DNA of 64,000 nt from contig JADGJC010000163.1 of assembly GCA_027596075.1 (NCBI GenBank), positions 1 through 64,000 of the forward strand, in the 5' to 3' direction. A program made the position numbers and the translations under genes. Below the pieces are notes generated by a model. It was not told the origin of the DNA and made no database searches. It worked only from the letters and a program-made list of their open reading frames with translations. This document shows, piece after piece, positions 1 through 13,300 of the stretch (positions are counted from its first letter, which is position 1; every line of letters starts with the position of its first letter). The DNA is from Rhizophlyctis rosea. Its lineage: Eukaryota > Chytridiomycota > Chytridiomycetes > Rhizophlyctidales > Rhizophlyctidaceae.

Positions 1-1755
1 CAGGAGATCATGACAGAAGGATTTCGGGTAGAGACGTTGCTGACATGATAGTCTTTCGTCGCGATCATGTCATCAGAACCCCTCCCATGTTTGAGGACGT
101 CATGACGAACCCCTTGATCATATTACCCTTCGTTCTGGCACCTTTGGGCACATTCAGCATTCTGAGGCGTCCCTCATGATTCTCGCAAGAGAACGATTCT
201 TGATTCCCTCTCCTTCCTTTTGAGGAAAAGGAAACCTCACTCCATTATACCGCATTTGGACATAGGGAGCTATGTCAATACGCTCATTGTTACACCCAAT
301 TAGTTGCACATTTCGAAGATTGAGTTGATTGTCCAGCATTTACAAGTCATCCTCGTGCCAGCACAGAGAGTTCCATCGGTTTTGGTTTCTGTTTCCGCAT
401 CAGGATCTACAGCGTTTTGCACGATCCACAAAGCGCCGCTCCCCCGCAAGAACGTCTTGGTTCCTAAGCATGCATTTCCATCAACTTCTCTCAGTCTTCT
501 TTTTGTTTGGGGCAACTCTTGCGGTTGCGAAGAATAATCAGTCCACATTTGCAAACTGTGAAGCACTCGGCGATTCAAGGGTATCCGTCCAGACTCATAC
601 AACTTGAAGAAGACATCGACCAATATCGTCTCCTTGTGATTACTTTCCCATTGCATCCTACTACTTGGCGAGTCCCACCTGTTGCGCAAGATCTCCATAA
701 AGTCAAATCACCAGACCTCTTTTTTTTCTATAAACCATGTTCGCAGTACGCGGTGCGGAAAAAAAAACTGCCATTCAGAATTACGAGGGGTCATGTTGGA
801 GGAAACCCCAGCAAATGACCAATCAAGTTGATGTGACACTCCAATGGGTTGGGAATATTGGAACTTGGGTGAGCGGAGCACGGTAGCTTCAAATCTGAAT
901 GTGGCGAGTGCTAAACCCACGATATGTATAAGTGGAAAGAGATACGGCTCAATTGGTTGGAGGCTTGGAAGCGTTTGGAACTTCGTTCCCTGGGTGCAGT
1001 GAACTCGGGAAATGAGACTTTTTTGCTCACAGTTGGTATGGCCCAGCTACTCGTGGGATTATTTGAATGAATATGGTGAAGCAGGTGGTGACATCCGAAT
1101 GTCGAATTTTATCAAGAGCACCATGCCATTAGTCCTTCGGGAAAAAGGGATCGAAGTCGCAATGAATGATAATGAGAAGGTATAGTATTCTGACACCAGT
1201 ATCGGACAGCTGAGGAGGAGGTGCATTCCACAAAGGGCCATCTCGGTTGATTTCGTTTAAACTTATGTCAGACTCACACATGAGTCAAGGGTAAAATTTT
1301 GGAATTTGAGATGGTTGACATGCGAAGCATAATGACAGTAACAGTACCAATCGAAGTGGGGCAGTTATTCAAAATGCCAGCCAAAGGGCCCTATTCACTC
1401 TATTCAGCAACAATTTCCTATGTAACTGTCCACTGGCCGACTCCCCATAGGACCCTCGCGCCTCCCATTTGGCTTGCACGCGCGCCACGTCAAGCGTCAT
1501 CACACTTCATTTCACTTTCGAACCAAATTCTCTTCCTCCTCTAAATTTGCATGTCCTCCACCCTGGCAGTTCAATTGCAGTCCTTTCAGCCTCACAAGTA
1601 TTCTCACATATCAGCCTCAATTCCGTTCACACGTACTGTACTGCGCACAACCTCTCCCTGATCCTCACTCTCTGCCGAACCACCCTGAACCCCTCCAAGA
1701 ACCCCTGAAACCTATATCTTCATACCCCTCCATAAAGCGCACCCTTCTCGCAAAC
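1..1755. other. No confident gene; leader region of the PYM-like gene at its right end
   Basis: I see no family I recognise here. The longest open stretch without low complexity is on the minus strand at 300-698 (132 codons); it has no known motif and no convincing splice partners, so it is not called as a gene. From about 1470 to 1755 the plus strand becomes strongly pyrimidine-rich. Similar C/T-rich leaders precede other genes in this window, so this is probably promoter or 5' UTR of the next gene (inference). Confidence 0.5.
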
Positions 1756-2794
1756 ATGTCCTGGACCCCAACCTACCTCGAATCAACAACAAAAGCTACC
1801 AAGAAGAACGCAGCCAGAAACGCGAAGCGGGCCGCAGAGAAACTGTATAGAGCGACGGGTGGTTGGGATAATAAGAGTGGTGATAGTCATACTGATGATG
1901 GACGTGGCGAGAGTCCCGTTTCGGAGTCGGCACTTCCGACGTCTTGGTGGGAGGGTGCTGAGCAGCAGCAGCAGCAGCAGCGACCGCAACAAGGACAGCA
2001 GCGACAAACGCCGTCGCCCGCTCTTGGTGTTGATTTGCCATCGTCGGCGGTGTTATCTGGTGAGTTGTGTGAACGGAGTGCTAAAACAGCACTGTGAAGT
2101 AAGGTATCCTTGAGTAAAATGGCAAGCTTCATTCACAGAAGACATGGCGGTGTTCGCTTCCGGTTCTGGAAACGACCCGATATGGGCGATCAGGCGGTGG
2201 TCAGAGAACCTCACTCAGGACATTGTGATGGCCTTAAAGGCAGTCAGTATGGTGCACATGATGATAACTAGCGTAGCGCCAAGCATGCGGGGAATGCATT
2301 CGTGTTTAGATAGTGTCATTGATGGCGTTGGGGAAGGGCATGTGACGATGATTAAGATGTGCAAAATGCTCATACCATTCAATCATCTCATCACAGACTC
2401 ACGGCCTAAAACATCACCAACCCGCCACCCCCTCCCACTCTACAACCCCTCACACCCCTCTTCAAACCCTCCACCATCAACAGCCCCTTCCGCCGAATCC
2501 GCCCACCCCGCCTCACCAACACCCCCCGACACCCGCCTCCGCGCCCTGCACAAAAAGCTCCGCCAAATCTCCAACCTCGAACAAAAACGCCAAGCGGGCG
2601 TTTCGCCGACGCCGGAGCAGGAAGAGAAGGTCGCGTCGCGGAAGATGGTTGAGGAGGAGATTAGTGGGATTTGTCGGGGGAGGATGGAGGGTTGGAGGGT
2701 GGGGACGGCTGTTAAGGTTGCGAGGAGGGAGAGGGAGGGGGAGGAGGAGGTTGGGTGGACGGGGTTGGAGGAGGGGGATGCGTGGGCGGTGTAA
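1756..2794 (+). CDS. PYM/eIF2A C-terminal-like protein, two exons
   Basis: Two exons, 1756-2059 and 2397-2794, join in phase across a 337-nt intron (donor GTGAGT, acceptor TCACAG) to give 233 residues. Residues 146-191 form a charged helix (key piece LRALHKKLRQISNLEQK) followed by a Glu/Lys-rich segment. This matches the C-terminal motif shared by PYM (partner of Y14-Mago, which removes exon-junction complexes at the ribosome) and eIF2A. The first 30 residues are Lys/Ala-rich, like the basic middle part of PYM, and residues 69-84 are Gln-rich. The canonical PYM N-terminal Mago/Y14-binding segment is not visible. Either it is lost, it lies in an upstream exon I could not find, or the protein is another member of the helix family. 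The start was chosen for its AAAC context and because no upstream exon fits. Codons switch from C-rich to G-rich midway through exon 2. Confidence 0.6.
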
Positions 2795-5700
2795 TGGTAT
2801 GAGGTGAGAGGGGACTGATGAGTGGTGTGGGATGTTGTCAGGCAAGAATTTGAGATGGCGGACCTCTACAGATGCACAGTTAGCTGCAATTATCCGCGTC
2901 GACCAATATCTGTAGCATCCATTTGGTGCAGGATTGATCAACAATGTTTTCCTTACTGACAAATGGTCACACTGATGCGCCTGTATTGGCTGTGTTATGA
3001 TGAATTGACCCGACGTCCATCCATACTCAAATTGCCTTGTTCGCTTTCCCGTTTTTTCATGTTCGGGAAGTCGGTACTCGTTCTTCTCTGATCATGAAGA
3101 TCCGGTGCTTTTTTGTCATCTACTCAAGGCGCTGACTCAGCGCAAGGACAAAAAGGACCGCAAACATGCATATCACCATTCAACACGATGGAGATTGAAT
3201 CCCTTGATGGCTCGGAATCATAAACTCCGTCACCGATTGCATGCTGCAAAAGTTGCATCAGCTCCTCATTGATGGCATGACCATGTTGATTGGCAAAGTG
3301 TTTGTCGCCAACAGCGGAGCAGTGTTCAAGATATCACACATCACTAGATTTGCGATAACTCCTTCATTTCAACATGATGTCACTCCTGAACGAGTGCTTT
3401 GGCCTTTCTTTACATCATAATTATATTTGAGTCTTTGCGCTGCGAGTAAACTGCTCCTGTGTAACCTATGACGGAAACGTAGAGGTACTGGAGGGTATAC
3501 CCATTGTTGTACCGAGAGATCGCGCGCCTCATGCGCTCGCCATACGCAGCTGCGAAATTGAATCGATTTCGATCCGTGGCAATCGGTTGCTGTTGTCACT
3601 CGAAGCGCATTCCTTTTTTTGGCCGGTTGCCTTTGATTCCAATGTGTGCAACGGAGATGAATACTGAAGATAGTTAGAGACTTCCCGTTTCAGGATGAAG
3701 GGAAGACTTGGGCGATGAAGCTGTATGCTGGAAACTTTGTATGTGGCTTTAGATTGAGTTGGATAGTTGGTGTGGTTTGAGAGCGCTTGACCATATGCGC
3801 CAGGGATGATTAAGAATGCAGGAATGCAGAACTGGCGCTTTCAGCAATCTGAACTTGTGGTTCCCTGATCATTACCCGCCATGGCAAGTACATTCGACTC
3901 AGTAAAGGCGTCCACATTTCGCACATGTCACCTATAAGTCCCTGTGCTTTTTTTGGCTGGGCAAGGCTCAGTCGCCGGTCTCTGGAGAGATGTTGAACCT
4001 TCCGAAAAAAGAAGGTCACGACAAACGATTTGCAGAAAGGGACATCGAGTGAGTTCCAAACAAGCATATTTATTACTCGGACGGACGACTTTTACGAATG
4101 ATGAGAAGTATATTTGCTGCTGGGTTATCAAGTGAAGGGGTGGGAAGCTAACAATCGGTCACCCTCGTGTATTCTTTGGCTTGGTTTTCCACAGGTCGAA
4201 AGGCGCAGGACCGGACAACGCGGAGCCAACAGGCCAAGGAGGAAGCTGAATGGATGTTGGTTCATTCTTGAAGTTCCCAGAGTTTTTTTTGGACGAAGTG
4301 TAAGGAGAAGAGTCTCAGTCAACACAAGACGCCGGAAGTAATGGGTATGCACTATGGTGCGCTGGCATGATATCATGGGCAGGTTCTCAGAATAAACTTC
4401 ATGTCAGAGCAGCGAAGCAATAGTGCAAACTGTGCAACCGGAATCTTAGCGTGGATCATGCGCATGCCATCACTCGCTATCTGTTGCAGAGTACGCTGCA
4501 GTGTTCTTTCTCGCCTCTCGCTGAAAAGTAAAAACTCATACCCCCCATTCTCGCGAATGTTGGCATATATCTACACCATCGAGACAAGACAAAGTTGATG
4601 GCTCCCCAAGTGGTATTCAATGCGACAAACCGTGGAGTGTGTGCGCATTGTTAGGCTTTGTCAACCCTTCGGAGATACCAGTCATGGCCTTTGCTGAGGT
4701 TCACTATCTTTCTGAAGAGATGGGGAAAAGACCTATGTCGTCATTTGGGGCTAGGTGTCGATCGTGAATTGAGCAGCTGGTCATGTCCAGAGATGGTGTC
4801 CAGGTGGTCTACGCGGAAGAGAAGGGAGTGAGCACTGCCACGGTCCATTCGGGATGTTCGTGGAGTTTTGTGTATGTATGGTGGTTATTTTTTGTACCTT
4901 AAGTCCCATGTCGAAACGTTTCCTTAGCAAAGCGAGCGGAAAAGTGTGGGGTCTCGTTGATGCAATGTTGCACGTTACTGCCTGACTGGAGTCAGCAGCT
5001 GATTACTGTCGTTCTTGAGTTGTTCCGCTCATGTTGCGTTCTGCGGGATTGACATTGATTGATTGCCACAGAGGCCTCATTTGATTGAGCTGTGGTTGCC
5101 GAAATGTGTGGATAGACTGGGAAGTCTCATGCCTCGAAAGGAAATCGAGACGGGGAAAATGATGATGATCACGCAGCGAAAAGGTTGAGACAAAGATTGA
5201 GGTATTGTAGCTTAGTCACGCCATTTGCCAAGGGAGAACCCATTACTTTAACGGTAACCTCTTGTTAATAGTCCCGCCGAATACTCAAAATTTTGAGGCA
5301 GCTGAACCAACATGCTTCGATGTTTACTACATTTGAGACAGTGCAGTAAACCCTCAGTTCGATTTTTTTCCACAAATGATCTGCCCATTGGCCACAGCAT
5401 GGCACTTTTCCTCCAATCGGATCCACTTCCTCAACCCTCCCCTCCCCCTTAACTTCCTTACAAGCCTCTCCCTCATTTCCGTCTCCCTATGCTGTTCGGT
5501 CCCAGCCGCATGCTCCAACCTCACTGTAATAGCCCCGCATAAAGTCCGTGTTCGCCCTACTCCGAAACGAATAACTACCCACACTCACGTTCACATCCTC
5601 AAACTTAAATCCGGCCTGTATAGTCCAATGTTGCAGCTTCCGTTTGCACAAGGATCACCACCGCCGGCTTTCCGTCTGGATGGAGTAGTCAGAGAGGTGA

Positions 5701-7301
5701 GGATGTGGGGTATTTCAGGGTACCATGGAATGGGAGCGAGAAAGCTTTGGCGGGCGGCAACAATGCCGAGATGTTTGGTTACATGGCGCATGTCGGTCAG
5801 GGTGCGACTTCTGGTGTGGATTAGAAATTGGTGGACGTAGACTATGCCCAAGGTGGTAGAGGGGATGAGGAGAGAGTCGATGTCCCGACCTTGGTGAACC
5901 GCAACAATGCTGTTGAGTGCGGTGCCGGCTTGGGAAGCTGTTTCCTTTAACGTCATCAACGGAGTGCAGCTAGGTGAGGCAGTTGTCAGTCAACGGTCCG
6001 ACTATGCGGCGGCTTTGATTATTTCTACATAGCTCACTCATCCATCCTAAATCATGGTTGGCGTGACCACTTCGTTTCCACGGGGCTGCAGAATCTGATT
6101 AATTGTTTACTGCAGGAACTTGAGAGGATTCGTACGAAACTAATCACACCTGATGGGAAATATTGGTGACATCTCGCTCAGCGGCCACTGTACTGGCCTT
6201 TTGGAGCGGTTCCTTGGCGACGCCCATTTCACACCCATTTCGTGACCCATGGGAGGAACCAATCTGGCAAAGTCAGCAGTAATCAATCACGGGCCCACAA
6301 TCAATGTCAAGAATCTTCATTCCGGGCTTGATATGCGGGACACATTTTTCTGCAGTACGCCAGGGGTGAGCATTTAGTCTGGAGTGATGATGGCCTTGAT
6401 TGTGTTGTGCCCTTCATATGTTTATGCAGGACTCTGCCTACCAGAAACAATATTCTGCTTGCTATGTAGGTATCGGCCCTTTCGACAGTGGTTGTTGGGA
6501 ATAGTGGTCTGAATGGGTCAAAGTGAATTGATATGATGCAGATGGCGAGGCTGGGAGGGTGGGAGGGTGCAACAAGGACCAGCACTCATCAATCAGTTCG
6601 ACAATCACATGTTGTTTCACATGGAATGGTGATCGATGACACATTCTAGTAAGCTTATGTCAAAGGTAAACACGACACGTGGTTGTTAAAATTGAAACGC
6701 GCTTCATTCGATCAGTGTATCTGGCACGTGGTGGCACACCTCCTGTCTGATGAGTGATTGTTGCGTGTTGCGCACTTCCGCCATCTCCACATCGTGCAAT
6801 TCTCAATCCCACACTGCAACCCTCTGCTAGGTATCTGCTTGCTCTCTATTCAGTCACACCGAGTATGCTGGGAGAACTCCCGTCTGCCCACAGGTATCAG
6901 ACTGCTCGCCGTATGTTGGTTGATGTTGGTCATGGGCCCTGTTACTCACACACCTGATAACCGCCAGAGATATTCAAACCCATCCCGCGCTTCCTTGCCC
7001 TGGTTTTTGGCGCGCGCAGTGAAGGCTGTGTCGGGTGAAATGTGACCCCCTCAGCGCCTCAGCACTCATCACCATACATAGTAGCTTTCTGCAGAGTACC
7101 AGCCCTCAACATCTACTTCACGGCCGCGTCTCCCAACCCGCTCAAACCCTCGCCCTCCCCATTTCAAAATATACCCATAGGCACTCTCAACCCCCTTTAT
7201 ATCGCAAAGCTTTATACCCCCCAAAACATACCCTACATAAACGCCACGCACGGACAACACTCATTTCACTCCCAACACCCTTCCCACCAACATAATAAAT
7301 C
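2795..7301. other. Long stretch without a recognisable gene
   Basis: Apart from the ambiguous open stretches at 5354-5959, the frames here are short and show no familiar motif. There are scattered T-runs and no obvious repeat. The last 250 nt (about 7060-7300) are C/A-rich and probably the formin leader. Confidence 0.5.
5354..5959 (-). other. Unassigned, possibly decayed coding fragment
   Basis: Two adjacent minus-strand open stretches (5591-5959, 122 codons; 5354-5584, 76 codons, in another frame) are separated by stops. A third minus frame is open across the junction between them, with protein-like composition. Frame changes of this kind are typical of the relics found further right. I cannot name a family. 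A plus-strand frame of 154 codons over the same DNA is equally open, so even the strand is uncertain. Confidence 0.2.
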
Positions 7302-10300
7302 ATGGGCGCGAAATCTGCAAAAGTAGGGGACCTATCCACGGCGTCTCCGCCGTCAACAAAGCGTCGAACGTCCGGGAAGGGTACCTCGTCCATGAATAAG
7401 CCAGAGAAGAGTCATAGCGGTGGGATCACTTCAATGACCGGTGCGGATGATAGGGATTCTATTGTTACCACGAGTGAGACGGGGAGTCAGAGGGGCGGTG
7501 TTGGTGATGTCGATAATAATGGTGGAAATGGGAATGGAAGTGGGAATGGAAATGGTGAGCTTTGTGGACTGTGGGATTGTGGGTGGTGTTGGGTGGCACT
7601 TTGGGTGAGAAATGGGTGAATCGCGGGTGGGGAAAGATGGGGTGGTTGGGTGGGACGGGTGGGTGGAGGGAGGGAATGGGATGGGGGAGTCAGTATCCCC
7701 GTGATGAGGGCTCGGAGTATGGGCTGGTGGCTATGCTGGTGCTGGCAATGCTGGAGTTGCGTGGCATGTTGGTTGCGATGCGTTGAAAGGCATGGGTTGG
7801 TCAGCATGGTCACGAACTTGCCGAAGGCATGAATGATGTATGAGTTGAGGCAAATGAAGTACTTGTGGGAAGGGTATGCTGCGGAAGCAAATATCTGAAA
7901 GGGCGGCGAGGCGCCGATGTGAAAGGTGGAATTACGCGTCCCTTCTGAGTGCACGGGTTGGGTTTAAGGTTTCAGTCTCAGCATGACACCATCACTCACA
8001 TCTTCGAAACATCGGTCTCACAGGCCCGCCAAAAGAAAAGCCCAAGCGCACCCCATCTGACAAAAAATCCAAATCCGACAAATCCACCACCGACAAAGAC
8101 GACAAAAAGCACTCCAAGAAACCCTCAGGCGGACCACCCCAACAAGCCGTCCCCTTCTACTCCATCTCCGAAGTCCCCATGCCCCCCGTAGAAGAAGTCG
8201 AAACAATGCTAGAGCTCCTCATGGTAAAACTATCGCAATATCTCCATTCCCTCCCACAATAACCTCCTCCCACCGTCTCACTCACTCCTGACACCCACCC
8301 TCCAATAGGAAGACCTAAACCTAACCGAGGACAAAAAATCCGTCCTCCGCCGTCTCCCCGACAGCCGTAAATGGGTTATGCTGCAACAACATTTGGGGGA
8401 GCGGTATCGCGATACAACCAGTCATTCTATCCAGGCGGAGATTGCGGAAATTCAGAGACTGAGGGATTCGCCGGATCGGGAGTTGCTGACGAATTTAGTG
8501 GTTAGTTTGAGGAGTAGGCCTATTAGGTGGATTAGTCAGTTTATTGAGAATGGGGGGTTGGGAGTTTTGTTGGGGAATTTGGAGGGGTTGGAGGGGGAGA
8601 ATAGGTGGGTTTTTTGCGTGATTTTTGGGGTGCCGTTTTTGTCATTTGGAAGGAGGGGTGAGGGGTGGGGGTTGGCGGAGGGAATTGGGGGGAATTGATT
8701 TTGGAGAGGGATTGGGTCTGCATGTGTGCATGGATCGGTATTTGGTTTTCGTGTTGCTCGACTGTTCTCGTCGTGATGTTCTGCGAGGAAGACTTTGAAG
8801 CGGAACTTTGTCAACCCGGGTTTATAGCAGCCCACCGACGGCGGCATGTTGTCGAGCATCACATCTCCATCCACCCCTCACTCACACACACCCCCTCCCT
8901 TTCCTACAGACACGACGACTTCGAAGAACTCTACATAAAATGCCTCAAATCCCTCATGAACAACAAGATAGGCCTCTCCGCCGTCCTCGATTCTCCCGCT
9001 TCTCTTAACATTATTGCTCTCTCCCTCCGCTCCCCGTCTCCGCGTACGAGAGCGTTAGTGCTTGAGATTTTCGGAGCGGTGTGTTTGATACCCGGAGGAC
9101 ATCGCTGTGTGTTGGAGGGTATGGATGCGCTTTGTGAAGTTGCGGGGATGAGGTGGAGGTTTGAGGTTGTTGTTTGGAGTCTTTGGCAGAGTTGTCAGGG
9201 GATGACGCCGTTGGAGAAGGAGTTGCAGGTTAGTGTGGGGAGTGTTTTCTTTGTGTTTTTGGATTGGGGTTCTTTTTGGGCAAGTGGATGGAGTTTGGGA
9301 GGGTGTTTTGGTTTTGGTTGGGGCACTTTGGTCTTTGTGGCGAATATTTACGGGGGGTGCAGGTGTGACGGAGTTTTTGGGAGAATGGTGTCTCTTTCGA
9401 AACTTTTGTCCTTTTTTTTCGCGTGTGTGGGTTCGGGTTGTGAGAGGTGCTTGTAGGGTGTTTATTTGTGGTTCAACGACATTACTCACATTGCCCCCCT
9501 TTACGCTTTCCTTGTATTCTTGTTCTTACTCACAACGCAGGTCGCATCCATGTCGTTCATCAACGCGGTCATATGCGGCGGGCCGGGAGTGAATCTTGAG
9601 TTTAGGATGCATTTACGTTATGAGTTTTTGCAGTTGGGGTTGATGCAGTTGATTGATGTGAGTTGTTTGTGGTCTTTGCGTTGGTGGTGTTGTTTCGAGG
9701 GGTTTGGGCTTGAGTTGTGGGGCTTTTTGGGGTTTGGGGGGTGGATGGTTTATTGTGGGGGTTTCTCTCTCTTTCATGTTGTCGTGTTTTTTCCGCTGTT
9801 GTTGGTCTTTGTTCGACTGAATCTGCCCGTACCACCGCACACGTCTCCCCACACCTAACTCATCTTCCTCCCCACCTAGAAAATCGGCTTCCTAGAGAAC
9901 GACCTCCTCCAAACTCAGATCGACGTCTGGATCGCCGGTCTTGAAGCGGACGAAGAGGAAGTTTTTGCGCGGTGGGGGATTGATGAGGATGAGTTGAGGC
10001 GACTTGAGGAGGAGGAGGAGGAGGAGGAGGAGGAGGAAGATAGTGGTGGGGAGGATGGGGAGGGTGGTGGACGGGGAGGGAAGACGGAGGTTGAGAGGAT
10101 GTTGGGGGTCCTTGTGAAGAGTGTTAAGGAGACTAGTTGTTGGGGGGCTTTTGGGAATGTTGTTAGGCATTTGGGGTTGGTTCCTGGAGAGCCTTTTCAG
10201 AGGTTGGTTGGGTCGCTTTTTTCCATTTCGGGTTTGGGTGTTGGGAGGGAGGTTTTGAGGAAGTTTATTTTGAAGTCTTTATGTGTGGACTTTGTACGCG

Positions 10301-13300
10301 TACTTACTAATCTCTTCCTCCCTCCCTCTCCCCTCCCACTCCCCCTCCCCATCTCCAACCCCCACAGAATGAAGTACATGTTCATAATCGACAAACTGAT
10401 ACAACAGATCATTCTCCAGCGCGACGAGGAGGATCCGGATCCGGCTGCGGCGGTGGCGGAGCTTGTTTTGCGGGGTTTTTGGGGGTTTTTGGGGGTGTTT
10501 GTTGGGGGTGGGGTGGTTGGTGGGAAGAAGGAGAAGGAGGAAAATAAGTATGAGAGTCATAAGTTGAAGCGGATGGGGGAGAGGGTTAGGAGGTTGGAGA
10601 AGGAGATTGAGGGGTTGAGAGGTGGGTTTTTTTGGGGTTTTTGGTTGTTGTGGGTGTGAGGTGTGGGGTGGGGTGTTATGGGCGTGAGTGGTGCTGATTT
10701 TGTGGCTTTTTTGTTGTATGCAGAGGCGTCTGGGGGTAAGATTTCGGAAGAGCAGGTTCAGTCGTTTAAGAAGGAGGTTAGGGAGGTTGAGGGGATGGTT
10801 AAGGAGGGGAAGGAGGTTAAGATTTTGGATGCGTTGAAGAGGATTGGGAAGGTGTTTGGGGTTGCGGTTGGGGCTGAGGAGGTATGTTTGCTGCAAAAAT
10901 GAGAGGGGCATTTTGATGTTTTGATTGAGGTATGATGGTATCTTGCAGGGAGCTGCTGCACCGGGCGGACCGCCTCCTCCACCACCTCCGGGGCCTGGGG
11001 CACCGGGCTTTGTGGAAGCACCGGCAGGCGCAGGACCTCCTCCGCCGCCACCACCTCCGCCTGGAGCGCCTGGCTATGTCCCTCCCCCGCCGCCGCCGCC
11101 GGATATGCCTGGTGGTGGACCACCACCCCCTCCTCCGCCACCGCCGCCCGGAGGATTCGGAGGACCTCCTCCCCCTCCACCTCCGCCGCCAGGTCCGGGA
11201 GGGTTTGGTGGTCCGCCCCCACCTCCGCCTCCACCAGGTTTTGGAGGACCTCCTCCGCCGCCACCGCCTCCGGGTTTCGGAGGACCACCACCGCCCCCAC
11301 CTCCACCAGGATTTGGCGGGCCTCCTCCTCCACCACCACCACCAGGATTTGGACCGCCCCCACCGCCCCCCCCGCCCCGCGGCGGGGCCCCCCCCCCCCC
11401 CCCCCCCCCCCCGGCGGAGGGCCCCCACCACCCCCCCCACCACCTGGCGGCGGACCCCCCGGCCCACCACCACCCCCCGGTCCCCCTCCACCACCCGGCG
11501 CCCCACCCGCACCAGGCGGCTTTGCACCCTCCCCCTGGGCCGCCCAACCACCCCAAAAACAACTCAACCTCTCCACAAAGCCTCTAAAATCCTTCAACTG
11601 GACCAAGCTCCCCCCCATGAAAGTCAAAGAAACCGTCTGGGGCGATCTCGACGATACGAGCGTGCATGCTAAGTTGCGGGCAGTAGGAGAGTACAATGAA
11701 TTTGAAGAGTTGTTTGCGGCGAAGGAGACCAAGAGCAAGAATGCGGATGCGACGGCTAGTACTGAGAGTCTTGCGGCGAAGGAGATTACGTTTTTGGATC
11801 CTAAGAGATCCCAAAACTGTAACATCATGCTTAAAGCCATTAAACTTACCTCCTCGACCATTACGCGCGCCCTCGCAACAGTCGACACATCCATCCTTAC
11901 TCCCTCCGTCCTAGCCGAGCTCCTCAAGTTTTTACCTACTGATGAAGAGAGACAGTTGATTGGGCAGTATGGAGTTGGGACGCCGGAGTATGACAGTTTG
12001 GCTAGTGCGGAGAGGTTTTTGAGCGATGTTAGCAGGGTTGAAAAGTATGAGGGGAAGTTGAGGGGGGTTTATACGAAGGTTCTTTTTGGGGAGTGGGAGG
12101 ATGATGGGAGGGGGTTGGTTGAGGCGCTTGCGGGGGCGAGTGAGGATGTTAAGGGGAGTGAGAAATTTAGGGAGATTTTGAAGGTTTGTTTTTTGTGTGG
12201 GGTTTTGGGGGGGTTTTGGGGGCGTTGGGGATGGGAGGTGTGGGAATTAGGGGGTGGTGTTGGGTGTGTTTCTATGTTTTTGACTGATTTCTTTTTTGTT
12301 TGGTGCGGGTGTGATATGATAGATTATTCTTGCGTTGGGGAATTATATGAATGCTGGGCAGAGGGGTGGGGCGTATGGGTTTAAGTTGGGGAGTATTTTG
12401 AAGGTATGTTGTGGCGGAGTCTTTTTGCTTTTCCTATTTGCGTTTTTCCCCCCTACATCTTTTTTCAATCGATGTTGGGCCTGTGCTAATGTGTTCGATT
12501 TGCCCTTGGCCATTATGCAGATGATGGACACAAAGTCGACGGTGCAGGGACGCAAGCATACGTTGTTGCATTATTTGACGGAGTTGATTGAGAAGCAGTT
12601 CCCGGAGTTGGCGGATTTTGCGGGGCAGTTGATGCATGTTGAGGAAGGGTCTAAGGGTGAGTTTGCTTTTGGTGTGGGGTACTGAAACATGCGGGTCCAG
12701 AGTGGCTGATTTGCCCCAATCGTTCAGTTACCATTCCGCAAATCCGAACGGTGTTGATTCAGATCCGGGATAATTTGAAGGAGTTGAAGAAGCTCCTGGA
12801 GGATTTGGAGAAGGATGGGGCGAAGGAGAAGAAGAAGGTCGTTGCGGTGGCGGTGAAAGAAGGGGAGAAGAAGGACGAAAAGGACGGAGATAAGCCCGCC
12901 GACGCATCCGCCGAAGACCGCTTCATCCCCATCATGACCTCCTTCCTCAACACGGCCCAGTCAAAATACGAATCCCTCGACACGCAATTCAAAGAAGCCG
13001 AAAAAGCGTACGAAAGCGTCGTCCTCCTCTACGGCGAAGACCCGAAAATCGCGACCCCCGAAGAATTTTTCGGAATATTCGATAAATTTGTTAAAGGGTA
13101 CCAGGGCGCCAAAGCGGAGAACGAGGCTGCGGTAAAGAAAGCGGAGGAAGACCGGAAGAAGGAGGAGCAGAGGGTTGCGAGGGAGGAGAAGAGGCGGATG
13201 AAGGTTAAGAGGAGTGAGAGTGGGGATGTTGGGCCTGGTGGGGCGGCGGTTGGTGGAGCGGGAGGAGGGGGGAAGGAGAGTGGAGAGCAGTTGGATGATT

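Noticed and set aside
10758..11927. Long minus-strand open stretches (up to 389 codons), Gly- or Arg-rich, antisense to the formin
   Set aside because: They are the reverse complement of the Pro-rich FH1 and neighbouring exons. The plus strand has FH1/FH2 signatures with in-phase splice sites.
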